Numbered from the stretch's first letter, positions 43,742 to 53,152 are shown. The stretch: DNA of 64,000 nucleotides from Rhizobium sp. ZPR4 (GCF_040215725.1 NZ_CP157968.1:1752990-1816989); one strand, 5' to 3'. Numbers and translations: made by a program. Notes: generated by a model from the sequence alone, not told the origin.

Positions 43742-44246
43742 ATTTGGTCGCCATGTAAATAAATTCCGGATGCGGATTTGCCTCTCCCATACTGGACATG
43801 CACAATCGAAACGATCTTCACGGGCTTCGATGAGCCGCAAAATGACCTATGCAATTGGCTCTTTACGAGCCACCTGTATTGCAAAAGGCTACTCTATGAG
43901 AACGACAAGGGCGCTCTCGAAAGCATCAGAGCCACACATATGACGCTACTTTCAGACCTACTAGCGTCTCCACGACCGGGAGGCGTCTCGCACAAAACTA
44001 CGAGTTTGTCAGGTCCGCCATATTGGAGGAGCTGGCTACGGCGAATGAGACCTTCGACCCGCAACGGCTTAGCCTAGATATTGATCGCACCCGCATCACG
44101 CCAAACTGTTCGCATCGGCCAGAAATCGTAAGCAGGTTTCACCACAGCGAACTTAAAATATCATTCTTTGCAGTCACAGCTCACCGAGCCGATCTTTGTC
44201 GCCGCTGCACCATTGCAACAGGAAGGTCGCCCAATCTCACCGGGAT
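43742..44246. other. Gene-free gap
   Basis: I find no gene in this half-kilobase between the divergent Rrf2 promoter and the end of the GntR gene. The composition is richer in AT than the neighbours. The short frames at 43778-44077 and 44023-44289 lack ribosome sites and known motifs. Confidence 0.4.
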
Positions 44247-44960
44247 CTATTCAGATACCTTTTGCTTTCCAAAGACGATGCTGAGATAGGTCTCGCCCGA
44301 GCGGACAACGTGATTGCGCATCAAGCGTTCGGCCAAATCCGCATCGCCGGCAACGATCGCATCAGCGATGCCTGCGTGTTCATCCAGGGCCTTCCGCCGC
44401 TCCGCCGGATCGAGATGGATGATGCGGCGAATGCTTGCATCGTAAAATTGCTGGCGCTCGATAAGCTTCGCGAGATAGCCGCAGCGCGAACTGCGATGGA
44501 TGTGGTCATGAAACGTCTCGTTGAGCGCGATCAGCTGATCGGCATCTCCGGATTTGGTTGCCGTTTTCATGACATCCACCGTGGCAAGAAGCTCAGTTCC
44601 CGATGGCTTGTCTATGCGCCTGGCGGCGAGACGCGCGATCATCGATTCCAGCGCGGCGCGGGCAAGGATCATTTCTTCGGCCCATTGCATGCTGAACCTG
44701 ATCGCAATGCCGCGACGTGGCAAGGTTTCGACCAAGCCTTCCATTTCGATCTGGCGCAGTGCCTCCTTGATCGGCGTCGTGCTGACGCCGAACTGCTCTG
44801 CCAGCTGTCGTTCGTTGAGCCTTTCGCCCGCAGCAAAGGCGCCTGACAAGATCGCACTTCTGATCGCGCGATAGACATGGTCCCGCACGGTAAGCTGAAA
44901 AGCCGGATCAATTCGTTCAAAGGCCGCCACGCGACCCACGCCCTGCTTTGCTTCGATCAT
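44247..44960 (-). CDS. GntR-family (FCD) regulator beside an MFS transporter
   Basis: This 237-residue regulator starts at ATG 44960. A winged helix lies at about residues 22-85 (LTVRDHVYRAIRSAILSGAFAAGERLNERQLAEQFGVSTTPIKEALRQIEMEGLVETLPRRG). An FCD ligand domain follows with His residues in ALNETFHDHIHR and EHAGIADAIVAGD that bind metal in this family. It is divergent from the MFS gene, and a near-perfect palindrome lies between them (44997-45012), so it most likely represses the transporter. Confidence 0.9.
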   Translation of the reverse strand: MIEAKQGVGRVAAFERIDPAFQLTVRDHVYRAIRSAILSGAFAAGERLNERQLAEQFGVSTTPIKEALRQIEMEGLVETLPRRGIAIRFSMQWAEEMILARAALESMIARLAARRIDKPSGTELLATVDVMKTATKSGDADQLIALNETFHDHIHRSSRCGYLAKLIERQQFYDASIRRIIHLDPAERRKALDEHAGIADAIVAGDADLAERLMRNHVVRSGETYLSIVFGKQKVSE

Positions 44961-45277
44961 TTTTGAATCTCGTTGACATGACTTCAATAGCGTGACATCT
45001 GGTATATCAGATTTCAGATTTCTGTCGACATCGGAATTCGGCAGTCGAAATTACCAGAAGAGGTTGAGGAGCCTTGAGGAGGACCTGCCATGCAAAGAGA
45101 TCCGGCACACCTGGCAGGCTTGATTAGCCAGTTTCTGCCGCCAACAGGCCCTGCTCTTTGAGACACTGATATCAAGTCACAAGCCTGTTTCAGGCGCCGC
45201 CCTCTTGCGATTGCCCTTCAGCCGCCAACGAGACGCCCGACTACCGGAGAGCTCCCGATGCTCCGAAAGGTTCTGAG
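44961..45277. promoter_or_regulatory. Divergent promoter region with a GntR-type operator
   Basis: This 317-bp gap holds no gene. ATCTGGTATATCAGAT at 44997-45012 is a 16-bp palindrome with one mismatched pair, and its TGGTATAxCA core is typical for FadR-subfamily GntR operators. It lies 36 bp before the GntR ATG and 265 bp before the MFS ATG, so the MFS leader would be long. Confidence 0.65.
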
Positions 45278-46669
45278 ATGAAGACACATGCTTCCGCACC
45301 ACTTGGCACGCCTCGCGCCGGCTACCAACGCTTCATCGTGCTGGCGCTCATCACGGTCATCTTGGCGGTCAGCACCGGAGATAGAGCAACCCTTTCCGTC
45401 GCTGGTCCCGGGATCGCAAAAGATCTCGGCATCAATGCCGTGAATATGGGCTGGCTCTTTTCCGCATTCTCGTGGAGCTACTTCATTGCGCAGGTTCCAT
45501 CGGGCTATATTGTCGATCGGACAGGCGCGAAAGCTGCCATGTTGATTTCCCTGGCCGGATGGTCGATCGCGATTACGCTTGTCAGCGGCGTCGGCTATTT
45601 TGCCTATCCTGTGGTCGCACTCTACGTTCTAAGATTTGTGCTTGGGCTCCTGGAGGGTCCGGTGACACCGGCCTCCGCGCGCATCATCGCCGCTTGGTTT
45701 CCATCAGACGAACGTGGCGTCGCCGGCGCAATCTTCAACTCGGCTCAGTATCTTTCTCTCGCAATCTTCACGCCGCTGATGGGCGCACTGTTCCATTATC
45801 TTGGCTGGGAGCACATCTTCTCGGTCATGGGGGTGATCGGATTGGTCTTGGCGCTCGTCTGGTGGAGAGCCTATTTCGCGCCGAGCCGCCATCCGTCGGT
45901 CACAAAGGAGGAAATCGCCTATATTAAGGCCGGCGGCGCGCTGACGGATGTAGGAGGAGAAAAATCCAAAGCGAGCGAGACGCAAATTCCCACGCGCCAG
46001 ATCGCTCGACAAATTCTGACAAACCGCATGTTGCTCGGGATTTTCCTTGCTCAATATTGCATCGCGACGCTTTCGACCTTCTTCATTTCCTGGTTTCCGA
46101 GCTATCTGGTCCAGGAAAGACATTTCTCGATGCTTCAGGCCGGCTTCGTGGCATCCTTGCCGGCAATCTTCGGATGCATCGGCGGCGTTTCTACCGGCTT
46201 TTTCTCCGACTGGCTGCTGCGCAAGTCCGGTTCCCTCAGTCTCGCCAGGAAAATCCCGATCACCATCGGGCTCGGCCTCAGCGCCACCATCATTCTGTGC
46301 AACTATACGGATGTGAACGCCATCGTGGTGGCGATCATGTGCGCGGCCTTTTTCGGCAAAGGCTTCGGGGCGCTCGGATGGACGGTCGTTGCCGATACGG
46401 CGCCCAAGGAAGCAATCGGCCTGACCGGCGGCTTGTTCAATGCTGCCGGCAGTATCGGCGGGGTCATAACTCCGGTCGCAATCGGCTATATTATCGAGGG
46501 AACCGGCTCCTTCCATGGCGCCCTCCTCTATGTCGGGCTGCATGTCATAGGTGCGGTCGTGAGCTATTGGGTGCTGGTCGGCAGGATCGAACGGTTCGAG
46601 ATTTCAAAAGCATCACTCGATCCCGTTGGCGCCGAGCTCGTACTTGCCAAAGGCGATCGCGATCACTGA
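45278..46669 (+). CDS. MFS transporter, anion:cation symporter (sugar-acid) type
   Basis: This 463-residue transporter has 12 hydrophobic helices, with the first after about 20 residues. The intracellular motif GYIVDRTGAKAAM follows helix 2, and RFVLGLLEGPVTPASARIIAAWFPSDERGVAGAIFNSAQ is typical of the ACS family, which carries galactonate, glucarate and similar acids. The C-half GLTGGLFNAAGSIGGVITP also matches. The divergent GntR regulator supports a catabolic substrate, but no enzyme gene follows. Confidence 0.9.
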   Translation: MKTHASAPLGTPRAGYQRFIVLALITVILAVSTGDRATLSVAGPGIAKDLGINAVNMGWLFSAFSWSYFIAQVPSGYIVDRTGAKAAMLISLAGWSIAITLVSGVGYFAYPVVALYVLRFVLGLLEGPVTPASARIIAAWFPSDERGVAGAIFNSAQYLSLAIFTPLMGALFHYLGWEHIFSVMGVIGLVLALVWWRAYFAPSRHPSVTKEEIAYIKAGGALTDVGGEKSKASETQIPTRQIARQILTNRMLLGIFLAQYCIATLSTFFISWFPSYLVQERHFSMLQAGFVASLPAIFGCIGGVSTGFFSDWLLRKSGSLSLARKIPITIGLGLSATIILCNYTDVNAIVVAIMCAAFFGKGFGALGWTVVADTAPKEAIGLTGGLFNAAGSIGGVITPVAIGYIIEGTGSFHGALLYVGLHVIGAVVSYWVLVGRIERFEISKASLDPVGAELVLAKGDRDH

Positions 46670-46771
46670 TCTTTCAGATTATTGCCCGGGCTCGTGCCGG
46701 GCGAAACCACCGCAAGCGACAGATACCGAGCACTGTTGAAGACGCGCCTGTCTCGCATGACGAGGCCGCCC

Positions 46772-47803
46772 TTATCGCAACGCCGTCGCCCGTGAGCGCG
46801 TGTCGCTCGGATTTTCTCCAAAGGTGCTGCGATAGATGATGGAAAATCTGCCCGGATGAAAAAAGCCCCATGTCGTGCAGATCTCGCGAACGGATAGCGA
46901 ATTCAGCGGATCTCGCAGCTGGTCGCGAGCGGCTTTTAATCTGATGGTACGCAGGTAGGCGCCTGGAGAGGTTCCCCTGAAGGTCTTGAAACCTATTTGC
47001 AATGCGCGAAGCGACACCCCGACGGCATCCGCAACCATCGTCATCGTAAAGGGCTCGGCGATATTCGCATGCATGTAATCTATCGCCCGCCGGACATGCC
47101 ACGGCGCGATCATCGGCACCTTCTTCGCCTCCAATCGGTCGGAGAGATGATGATTGGCAAATCGGATCACAAGGTCGGCAAGGGTTTCGCTCATCGTCGA
47201 CACCGCAAGGGGTGAGGACAGGAGCGGACCGTTGTTGCGCATACCCAGGACGATGGTCAGCACCAAGTTTCCGATAAGCTGCCCGGAAGGCGTTGCCAGA
47301 TCGAGAACGGGCTCAAGGTTGAGCGCTCCGAGGATCGGTGTTTCAAGGAGTGACGCGAGCATTCGCGTTACGACCTTCCAGTCCAGAAAGAGTGCGTCCG
47401 AACGATGCGGATCTCCTTGGACAAAACGATTGCCTGCCTCGTGATTATTGGCCATCAGAAGCTGGCCAGACCCGCCCTCGACGCTCTTTCTGCCAACAGA
47501 CAGACGAAAGGATCCCGTATGCGGGATGTAAAATGCGAGATGTTGCGGCGTCTCGTCGAGAGTGCGGATTTCCCAAGGGCTCTCGTAGGCCGAATGAAAC
47601 ATCGTAAGCGGTCCGCTTCGTCTCAACTCCGCTGCCCAGCCGAAGGCAGGAGCGTTGCTTAGCGGCTTTGCGCCAAATACACCGTAATTGGCCGAGAAGG
47701 CCCTAACCATCGATTCGAAATCATCGCCTTCATGCGTTGGCGTAAAGCCATTTACCATATTTTCGGGAGTTCGCAGCAGATTCTCGAATCTCGATGACAT
47801 CAT
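46772..47803 (-). CDS. AraC-family transcriptional regulator
   Basis: This 343-residue regulator ends in the double helix-turn-helix domain (about residues 235-335: HVRRAIDYMHANIAEPFTMTMVADAVGVSLRALQIGF, and later SVREICTTWGFFHPGRFSIIYRSTFGENPSD). The N-terminal 210 residues form an AraC_binding_2-like sensor domain, as in FeaR/EutR-like regulators. The start is one of two successive ATGs (47803 or 47800). No catabolic gene is adjacent on either side, so its target is unknown. Confidence 0.9.
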   Translation of the reverse strand: MMSSRFENLLRTPENMVNGFTPTHEGDDFESMVRAFSANYGVFGAKPLSNAPAFGWAAELRRSGPLTMFHSAYESPWEIRTLDETPQHLAFYIPHTGSFRLSVGRKSVEGGSGQLLMANNHEAGNRFVQGDPHRSDALFLDWKVVTRMLASLLETPILGALNLEPVLDLATPSGQLIGNLVLTIVLGMRNNGPLLSSPLAVSTMSETLADLVIRFANHHLSDRLEAKKVPMIAPWHVRRAIDYMHANIAEPFTMTMVADAVGVSLRALQIGFKTFRGTSPGAYLRTIRLKAARDQLRDPLNSLSVREICTTWGFFHPGRFSIIYRSTFGENPSDTRSRATALR

Positions 47804-47996
47804 GCAATTCGGCTCTTTCCCCTTATGTATCCCGCCTCAGAGACCGCCCTTCCCGACATTCGGACACCATCCCCTGGCCACCCGCAAACACCATCTTCGC
47901 AACTGGATTGGCCGATGCCGATGAGATAAGCAGAACGAGCAATCCGGGGCTCAAATCCCTCTGTTTGGCAGAAGCAAAGCACTTTCAATCGAGTTA

Positions 47997-48011
47997 TACA
48001 CTCATAGTGTA
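47997..48011. promoter_or_regulatory. Inverted repeat upstream of the ROK gene
   Basis: TACACT-CAT-AGTGTA is a perfect inverted repeat 18 bp before the ATG at 48030. It is a good place for an autoregulatory operator of the ROK protein, which has an N-terminal DNA-binding domain. Confidence 0.5.
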
Positions 48012-48029
48012 AATCAAAAAGATTCGGAA

Positions 48030-49181
48030 ATGAAGTACGATCCGTTGGACCATGTTGCGGAACATTTTTTGCGGGATTCACAACCCAGAAGGGTAGCATC
48101 TCGCAATGAACGCGATCTCTTGCGCCTGATCTGGAAGTCACCGGGGATTGAACGTTCGGATCTGACCGAACCGCTGGACCTCACCCAGCAGTCCCTGCAC
48201 AGGATCGCTGCACGGCTTCACGATCGGGGAATGATTGTCTTCACCTCATCGGAGGCTCGGCGCCCCGGGCCACCCAGCCCGGAACTCAGCCTTTGCAAAG
48301 ACTGGTGCCTAACGCTCGGCATTTCGGTCAATGTCGGCTCGATCGGCCTCTGCCTCATGGGCTTTGGAGAGCCTTTGGAAAAGATGGAAATTCTGCAATC
48401 CGGATCGTCGCTTTCCGACGAGATGGAGCGGATCGAAAAGGCGGCGGAAGATCTCCTTGCTCGCCGCAATGCCAGCCGGCGGGATATCCTAGGCGTCGGT
48501 CTTGCCGTCAGCGGTCATCGCATGCTGGAGACGGCTTTCAATTGCCCCTTGCCGCTCGCCCATTGGTCGTTGATCGACCTGGCGCCGCTGCTCGGAAAGC
48601 AGCTGGGTCTGCCCGTCTGGGCTGACAATGTCGCCCGGACCGCGGCTCTTGCCGAGGCGATCTTCGGTGTCGGCCGGGAGGTTGCGGATTTCGCCTATAT
48701 TGCCCATCTGCACGGCTATGGCGGCGGCCTCGTTTCCGGAGGCATGCCATTTCGCGGCAGCTTCGGCAATGCCGGCGAATTTTCCGTACTCTTCGATCGA
48801 GAGGACTATGATGACCGCCCCGCACTTGGTCTATTGCTTGAGCACCTGCGCGCCGAGGGTCGCCCGGATCTGGCGCTGCGGGACCTCAAGAGCCAAGACC
48901 TATCGACCTTGGACGGCGTGGCAGAATGGGTCAATCGCGTGGCGCCGGCGCACAATCGCGCCATCAACGCGATCTGCGCGGTCTTTGATCCAGCCCTCAT
49001 TGTTTTGGGCGGCGAACTGCCGCATTCGCTCGCAAGAATGCTGATCGAGCGGACCGAAATCAACAACCTGCCACGGCACGGCGCATTGCGCGACGTTCCC
49101 CGGCTTGCGGTAGCGGAAGTCCTGGATGCTCCCGGCGCAGTCGGCGCAGCATTGATCCCGCTATTTGAAACCGTCCTATAG
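48030..49181 (+). CDS. ROK-family protein with N-terminal winged helix (NagC/XylR-like), atypical
   Basis: This 383-residue protein joins a MarR-like winged helix (about 20-80, LLRLIWKSPGIERSDLTEPLDLTQQSLHRIAARLHDRGMI) to a ROK domain (about 95-380). The ROK part keeps the sugar-site surroundings (SGHRMLETAFNCPLPL and WADNVARTAALAEAIFG, plus GNAGEFS). The usual Cys-His zinc motif after GNAGE is absent (SVLFDREDYDDRP), and the phosphate loop DxGxT is replaced by SVNVGSIG. It is therefore a sugar-sensing repressor, not a kinase. No sugar operon is adjacent, so the ligand is unknown. Confidence 0.85.
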   Translation: MKYDPLDHVAEHFLRDSQPRRVASRNERDLLRLIWKSPGIERSDLTEPLDLTQQSLHRIAARLHDRGMIVFTSSEARRPGPPSPELSLCKDWCLTLGISVNVGSIGLCLMGFGEPLEKMEILQSGSSLSDEMERIEKAAEDLLARRNASRRDILGVGLAVSGHRMLETAFNCPLPLAHWSLIDLAPLLGKQLGLPVWADNVARTAALAEAIFGVGREVADFAYIAHLHGYGGGLVSGGMPFRGSFGNAGEFSVLFDREDYDDRPALGLLLEHLRAEGRPDLALRDLKSQDLSTLDGVAEWVNRVAPAHNRAINAICAVFDPALIVLGGELPHSLARMLIERTEINNLPRHGALRDVPRLAVAEVLDAPGAVGAALIPLFETVL

Positions 49182-49184
49182 CGG

Positions 49185-49204
49185 GCGACGCGCCAGGGCG
49201 TCGC
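49185..49204. terminator. Candidate bidirectional terminator between convergent genes
   Basis: GCGACGC and GCGTCGC form a perfect 7-bp stem with a 6-nt loop in the 47-bp gap between the ROK stop (49181) and the stop of the TadE-like gene (49229). Only a TT follows on the plus strand, so it is not a textbook intrinsic terminator. Confidence 0.5.
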
Positions 49205-49228
49205 TTGGCATCCGGACATAGCTGAAAG

Positions 49229-49813
49229 CTAGCTATAGGTTATTTTGTCGGCCGTGCGCGGCCGATTGAAAAAATAGCGATTGAAGCTGTAGCTGCTGAT
49301 CCCGGTGAAGCTGCCGAGAAATGCGGAAAGCGGCGTTGTGAAGCTATATTGCACGCGGGTCAGGACGACCTGCACGCCCGCCTCCTGTATCTTCGCAGGA
49401 ACCGAAATCGGTGTGGCTGCGCCGGAGGCAAGCGAAGAGGTATTGAAGGCGGCCGACCAATTGACCGTCGCATTTCCATTTGCCGGCACGTCCTCCACCG
49501 CGACCGTGATCGTCAATGCCGTCGTATCATAGGGCTGCAGGATGAAGCTCATTCCCGAGAGCAGTCCCGCAACATTGGATTTCGTCCATGTGCCCTGCTG
49601 CGAAATGACATCGCCTGTCGTTGCGGCAATTTCATCGATCTTGCGGCTGACGGTTAGAGCATGACCAAGATCGACGGTTGCAGCGAGCAGCAGCAGCAGG
49701 ATCGGCAGAACAAGCGCAAATTCCACTCCCGATACGCCGGCACGATCCCCCGCCAAGCGGCGAAGGCAAGAGACTATGGACCGATATGCCAGATGCGTGC
49801 ATTTGATTATCAT
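49229..49813 (-). CDS. TadE-like pilus assembly protein
   Basis: This 194-residue protein starts at ATG 49813, two bases before the end of the upstream gene's stop codon region. Its N-terminus carries the pseudopilin-like segment RAGVSGVEFALVLPILLLLLAATVDLGHALTVSRKIDEIAATTGD, with the Glu-5-type EFALV motif that the Tad prepilin peptidase recognises. The periplasmic remainder has a beta-rich C-terminus. It is the last of three Tad-type genes in a tight minus-strand operon. No tadA/B/C or flp gene is in the window. Confidence 0.82.
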   Translation of the reverse strand: MIIKCTHLAYRSIVSCLRRLAGDRAGVSGVEFALVLPILLLLLAATVDLGHALTVSRKIDEIAATTGDVISQQGTWTKSNVAGLLSGMSFILQPYDTTALTITVAVEDVPANGNATVNWSAAFNTSSLASGAATPISVPAKIQEAGVQVVLTRVQYSFTTPLSAFLGSFTGISSYSFNRYFFNRPRTADKITYS

Positions 49814-49814
49814 G

Positions 49815-50345
49815 TCAGGACGGCTCGTTGCGAAACAGGACAGTGGCACCAAGGAGATAGCGCCCATCCGCCAGCTTTGCGTTGGAATAGGTGAAGTAGT
49901 TGACGACAGAGCTCCAGGGCAGAAAGGCCTGCACCAACATATAGTCGCTCGCCTTGCCCAGCGCGAAAGTCTCCGTGACGGTAAGGTTGCCTGAGCTGTC
50001 GATCGGAGTGGCGCTCGTGACGGCGGATAGGTTGGAGATAACATCGGCCTTGATCAGGAGATTGTCAGAGCAGCTGAAAGCGAGAAACATGTCGGCGCAG
50101 ATTTTCGCCTTGAAGTCGGTCAGGGTCATGTCGGCGGATGCGGCCTCACCCGTCCGGATCATCCGGGAGATCTTCGCCACGGAAGCATCGAGGCTCGAAG
50201 CAACGAAGAACATCAACGAAACTTCTATGATGGCAAAGATGATCAGGGAGAGAGGCAAGATGAGCAGCGCGAACTCGACAGCAGCCGTACCCTTGCGATC
50301 TGCAAGCAGTCGAGACAGAAGTTTCGGCAACCGGAATAGATTCAT
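49815..50345 (-). CDS. TadE/TadF-like pilus assembly protein
   Basis: This 176-residue protein has the same pseudopilin-like helix (RKGTAAVEFALLILPLSLIIFAIIEVSLMFFVASSLDASVAKISRMIRTG), followed by a periplasmic domain with a Cys pair (KICADMFLAFSC). It overlaps the vWA gene by 4 bp. TadE and TadF are pseudopilin subunits of the Flp/Tad secretion pilus used for attachment, so this operon may help build a surface pilus. Confidence 0.82.
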   Translation of the reverse strand: MNLFRLPKLLSRLLADRKGTAAVEFALLILPLSLIIFAIIEVSLMFFVASSLDASVAKISRMIRTGEAASADMTLTDFKAKICADMFLAFSCSDNLLIKADVISNLSAVTSATPIDSSGNLTVTETFALGKASDYMLVQAFLPWSSVVNYFTYSNAKLADGRYLLGATVLFRNEPS

Positions 50346-51718
50346 TGGGTCAGCCGCACAGATGCGAGATACTGCGTAAACAGCGCCGACAGGCCTGAGA
50401 CAATATCTACAGACGAGGAAGCCGAGATAAACAGGCTCTTGGATGAAGCGCAGTCGGCAAGCGCATAGGGAATATAATCGCGCCGGGTTATGCTCGAAGG
50501 CACGCCACTATCCATCGTCCCGCCCCATGTGCTGCGCCAGCTGGCGCTTGCCATGGTCGAGCCGACGGTATTGTTGTAGCCCCAGTCGGTGGTCACAGGC
50601 AGATATTCGGTATAAAGAACCGCCATAGTGTTCGACTGGTTCTTCAGATAGGCGCACCAGTCGGGATTGAATGGAGCAACCTTGTTCCACGATGGCCCTG
50701 CGGTCGTGATTGTCGAACCGCTCCATTTGACGCCATCCGTCACCCATTCGCGCTTCGATTGGACACCATCCGTCAGCAGCAGAACCAATTTAAGCGGCTT
50801 GGCGGACGAGCTGCCATCTCCACCCGTGCCGACCTTCTGCTGCAAGGCCGACAGCGCCACGTCGAAGAAAGTATAGGTCGTGGATGTCGCGCTCGTCAGC
50901 CCATAACTATCGTCGAGAAGCCGGTTGCGGGCCGAGGCGGTTTCGAATGTCGGTGCAAGAACTTCGGTCGTGGTATCGCCAAGACTGTAAAGGCCGACCC
51001 TGATGCGCTCGTGAGCACTATCAGCGCTATCGATCATGTCGATGACCTCACTGACCGCATCCACTGCAACGTCTGCCCGCAGCTTTATGCCCTTGGTGAC
51101 CGAGTAAGCATAGTTATTGGCGTATTTGGTACCGCCAACGGTATGTGCATCTCCGGTATGGCAGGCAAACTGGCAGCCGATGCCATTATACATCGTTTGC
51201 TGCCCTGCGCTGGTCGCCGCAAGCAGCATTGATGGGGACTTATCGATAACGATATAGACATTCAGATAGGATGTAGATGGTCCCTTGACAGAGCTTGCGA
51301 CGCTTACCGGAACATTGTTTATATCGGCGATCTTCATGAGTGTGGTCGGGACGATTCCACTCGCCGTTGCCGTTATCTTGTGATTGGTCGTATCTATCGT
51401 GATATTTCCAACGGAATAGCTGCTCTCGGATTGGGAATTGAACCAATCCGCCACCTTCTGCTTGAGAGAATCCGTATCCGCGGTATTTATCTGTTTCACG
51501 GCCGCAATCAGGGCCGCATCCAGATCACTCTGCATTTTCTGCCGGACGTTGTATGCCCTGATATAGTCGAGGCTGGCCCCGACTGCGAGCATCATCGGCA
51601 CCAGAGAAATGGCCACGACGATCGCGACGTTACCGCGCTCGCTTCGAAGCAGCATTCGGAAAGCATCGATGAGATGATCACTTAAGATAAAATGTCTTAG
51701 CTTCAACGTCGGCACCAA
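50342..51718 (-). CDS. TadG-like protein with a von Willebrand A domain
   Basis: This 458-residue protein has an N-terminal TadE-like membrane helix (ERGNVAIVVAISLVPMMLAVGASLDYI), then a vWA domain with the MIDAS motif DKSPSM (Asp159, Ser161, Ser163) and LVLLLTDG. Extra Cys residues flank the MIDAS (GCQFACHTG and CAYL). TadG proteins are outer-surface or periplasmic parts of Tad machines. The start is taken as GTG 51718, though its ribosome site is weak and an ATG at 51655 would skip 21 residues. The upstream gap may hold its promoter. Confidence 0.82.
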   Translation of the reverse strand: MVPTLKLRHFILSDHLIDAFRMLLRSERGNVAIVVAISLVPMMLAVGASLDYIRAYNVRQKMQSDLDAALIAAVKQINTADTDSLKQKVADWFNSQSESSYSVGNITIDTTNHKITATASGIVPTTLMKIADINNVPVSVASSVKGPSTSYLNVYIVIDKSPSMLLAATSAGQQTMYNGIGCQFACHTGDAHTVGGTKYANNYAYSVTKGIKLRADVAVDAVSEVIDMIDSADSAHERIRVGLYSLGDTTTEVLAPTFETASARNRLLDDSYGLTSATSTTYTFFDVALSALQQKVGTGGDGSSSAKPLKLVLLLTDGVQSKREWVTDGVKWSGSTITTAGPSWNKVAPFNPDWCAYLKNQSNTMAVLYTEYLPVTTDWGYNNTVGSTMASASWRSTWGGTMDSGVPSSITRRDYIPYALADCASSKSLFISASSSVDIVSGLSALFTQYLASVRLTQ

Positions 51719-52123
51719 TATTTATCATACTATTTTACAACTGACGCCGATTTGACCTTAATCAGTTCTTTACATCGCTCCTCAAGCGGTCCGTTTTCAG
51801 ACTGCGCATTCAAGTTTTTTGCGTAATCTGGCCATAATGCGTTTTTTGGATATCGATACTTGCCGGATTTGGAACCTCGGAAGAACATGCCCAAACATAG
51901 GAGCGCCCCTCCCCCATAATAGACCGGACGACCGACACAATGAGATCGACCGCGCCAGACAACGGCGGTTGAAGCAGACTATCAACATTTTGATGAGCCG
52001 AGGCGCAGCCTACCCCTCTTGGAGCACCTTTCACTTTGGCTTAGATTGCTGGTCGATGACAAAGCCTGTTGGATCTGGCGAATAAGGCAAGATCAGGAAT
52101 CCCAGGACCTGATCAGGAATTAT
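51719..52123. other. Divergent promoter region between Tad and LacI genes
   Basis: No gene is seen in these 405 bp. The half nearest the Tad operon is AT-rich and could hold its promoter. Near the LacI gene, GATCAGG (52091-52097) and CCTGATC (52108-52114) form an inverted repeat around 10 bp, and GATCAGGAAT also occurs as a direct repeat 20 bp apart. Confidence 0.45.
52091..52117. promoter_or_regulatory. Inverted repeat just upstream of the LacI-family gene
   Basis: GATCAGG-N10-CCTGATC is perfect, and CCTGATCAGG (52108-52117) is itself a palindrome. It ends 7 bp before the ATG at 52124 and overlaps the ribosome site, so a regulator bound here would block initiation. The likely ligand is the LacI protein encoded by the following gene. 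Confidence 0.55.
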
Positions 52124-53152
52124 ATGAAACGGACAAGAATTGAGGATATCGCCAAAGAGGCGAATGTAAGTAAGGCGACTGTAGATCGCGTTATTCACAA
52201 GAGAGGCTTCGTTCGTGAGGAAACGGTCCGCAAGGTCGCAGAAGCAGCCCATAAGCTGGCCTATTATGCGAGCGGTCTGATTGATCGGCAGCTGACCGCA
52301 CCGCTTGCAAGAGTGAGGTTCGGTTTTCTGCTCATAAAAGAAAGGCAGGAGTTTTATCAGTCTTTCAGTGAAGAGCTGATCCGGGCGGCATTAGCCCGTC
52401 AGGATTTTCGCGGCGAAGTGACCATTCGATATTCCCCATCTCAGTCGCCGGCGGATTTCGCAGCGATCATGCAAGAACTTGCCACGCATAGCGATGCAAT
52501 AGCTTGCACTGCGGTCAACCACAGCATCGTCAATGAAGCCGTCAAGAGCTTGCGGCAGAACGGAGTTCCTGTCTTCGCCTTGCTGAATGATTTCGGGCAT
52601 GGCGCGCGTCAAACCTATATTGGTCTTGACAATCACAAGGGCGGATGTCTGGCGGCATGGATGATCGCTACGGCAAGTCGCCAATCCGGAAAAGTTGCGA
52701 TTTTTCTTGGCAGTAATCGCTGGCAGGGACACGAATTGAAGCAAGCCGGATTTCGTTCATACCTGGGTCGGTTGCGCGCAGACCTCGATATCTTGGAACC
52801 GGTCATCAATCTTGAGACAAGAAAACTCACCCACGAAACCTCGATCGCCTTGCTCGAGCGTCATCCGGATCTGAGAGGCATTTACGTCGCTGGCGGCGGG
52901 ATGGAAGGCGCAATAGCGGCGCTGCGGGAAACACGCGCGCCCGGAGAGGTTGCCCTCATCGTCAATGAGCTCACCTCGGTAAGCCGCGCAGCCCTTTCCG
53001 ACGGCTATGCGACAATGGTCATCGGCACGCCTTTGGAGCAGCTTTGCCGGGACACCATAGATCTGATGACACAGAGCGTGCTTCAGGGTCATGTTCAAAT
53101 ACCGGACACGCATTTTCTGGAGCCACAACTTTTTCTACCTCCTTCCATCTGA
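52124..53152 (+). CDS. LacI-family transcriptional regulator (first of a pair)
   Basis: This 342-residue regulator starts at ATG 52124 (the longer frame to 52019 lies upstream of the helix-turn-helix). The DNA-binding domain reads RIEDIAKEANVSKATVDRVIHKRG, and its effector domain has YIGLDNHKGG, FLGSNRWQGHELKQAGFRSYL and YVAGGGMEGAIAALRETRAP. It is the same length as the LacI protein at 54267-55295 and shares those blocks, so the two are paralogues flanking the isomerase. The KATVDRV helix is unlike classic SRVLN operators. Confidence 0.9.
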   Translation: MKRTRIEDIAKEANVSKATVDRVIHKRGFVREETVRKVAEAAHKLAYYASGLIDRQLTAPLARVRFGFLLIKERQEFYQSFSEELIRAALARQDFRGEVTIRYSPSQSPADFAAIMQELATHSDAIACTAVNHSIVNEAVKSLRQNGVPVFALLNDFGHGARQTYIGLDNHKGGCLAAWMIATASRQSGKVAIFLGSNRWQGHELKQAGFRSYLGRLRADLDILEPVINLETRKLTHETSIALLERHPDLRGIYVAGGGMEGAIAALRETRAPGEVALIVNELTSVSRAALSDGYATMVIGTPLEQLCRDTIDLMTQSVLQGHVQIPDTHFLEPQLFLPPSI

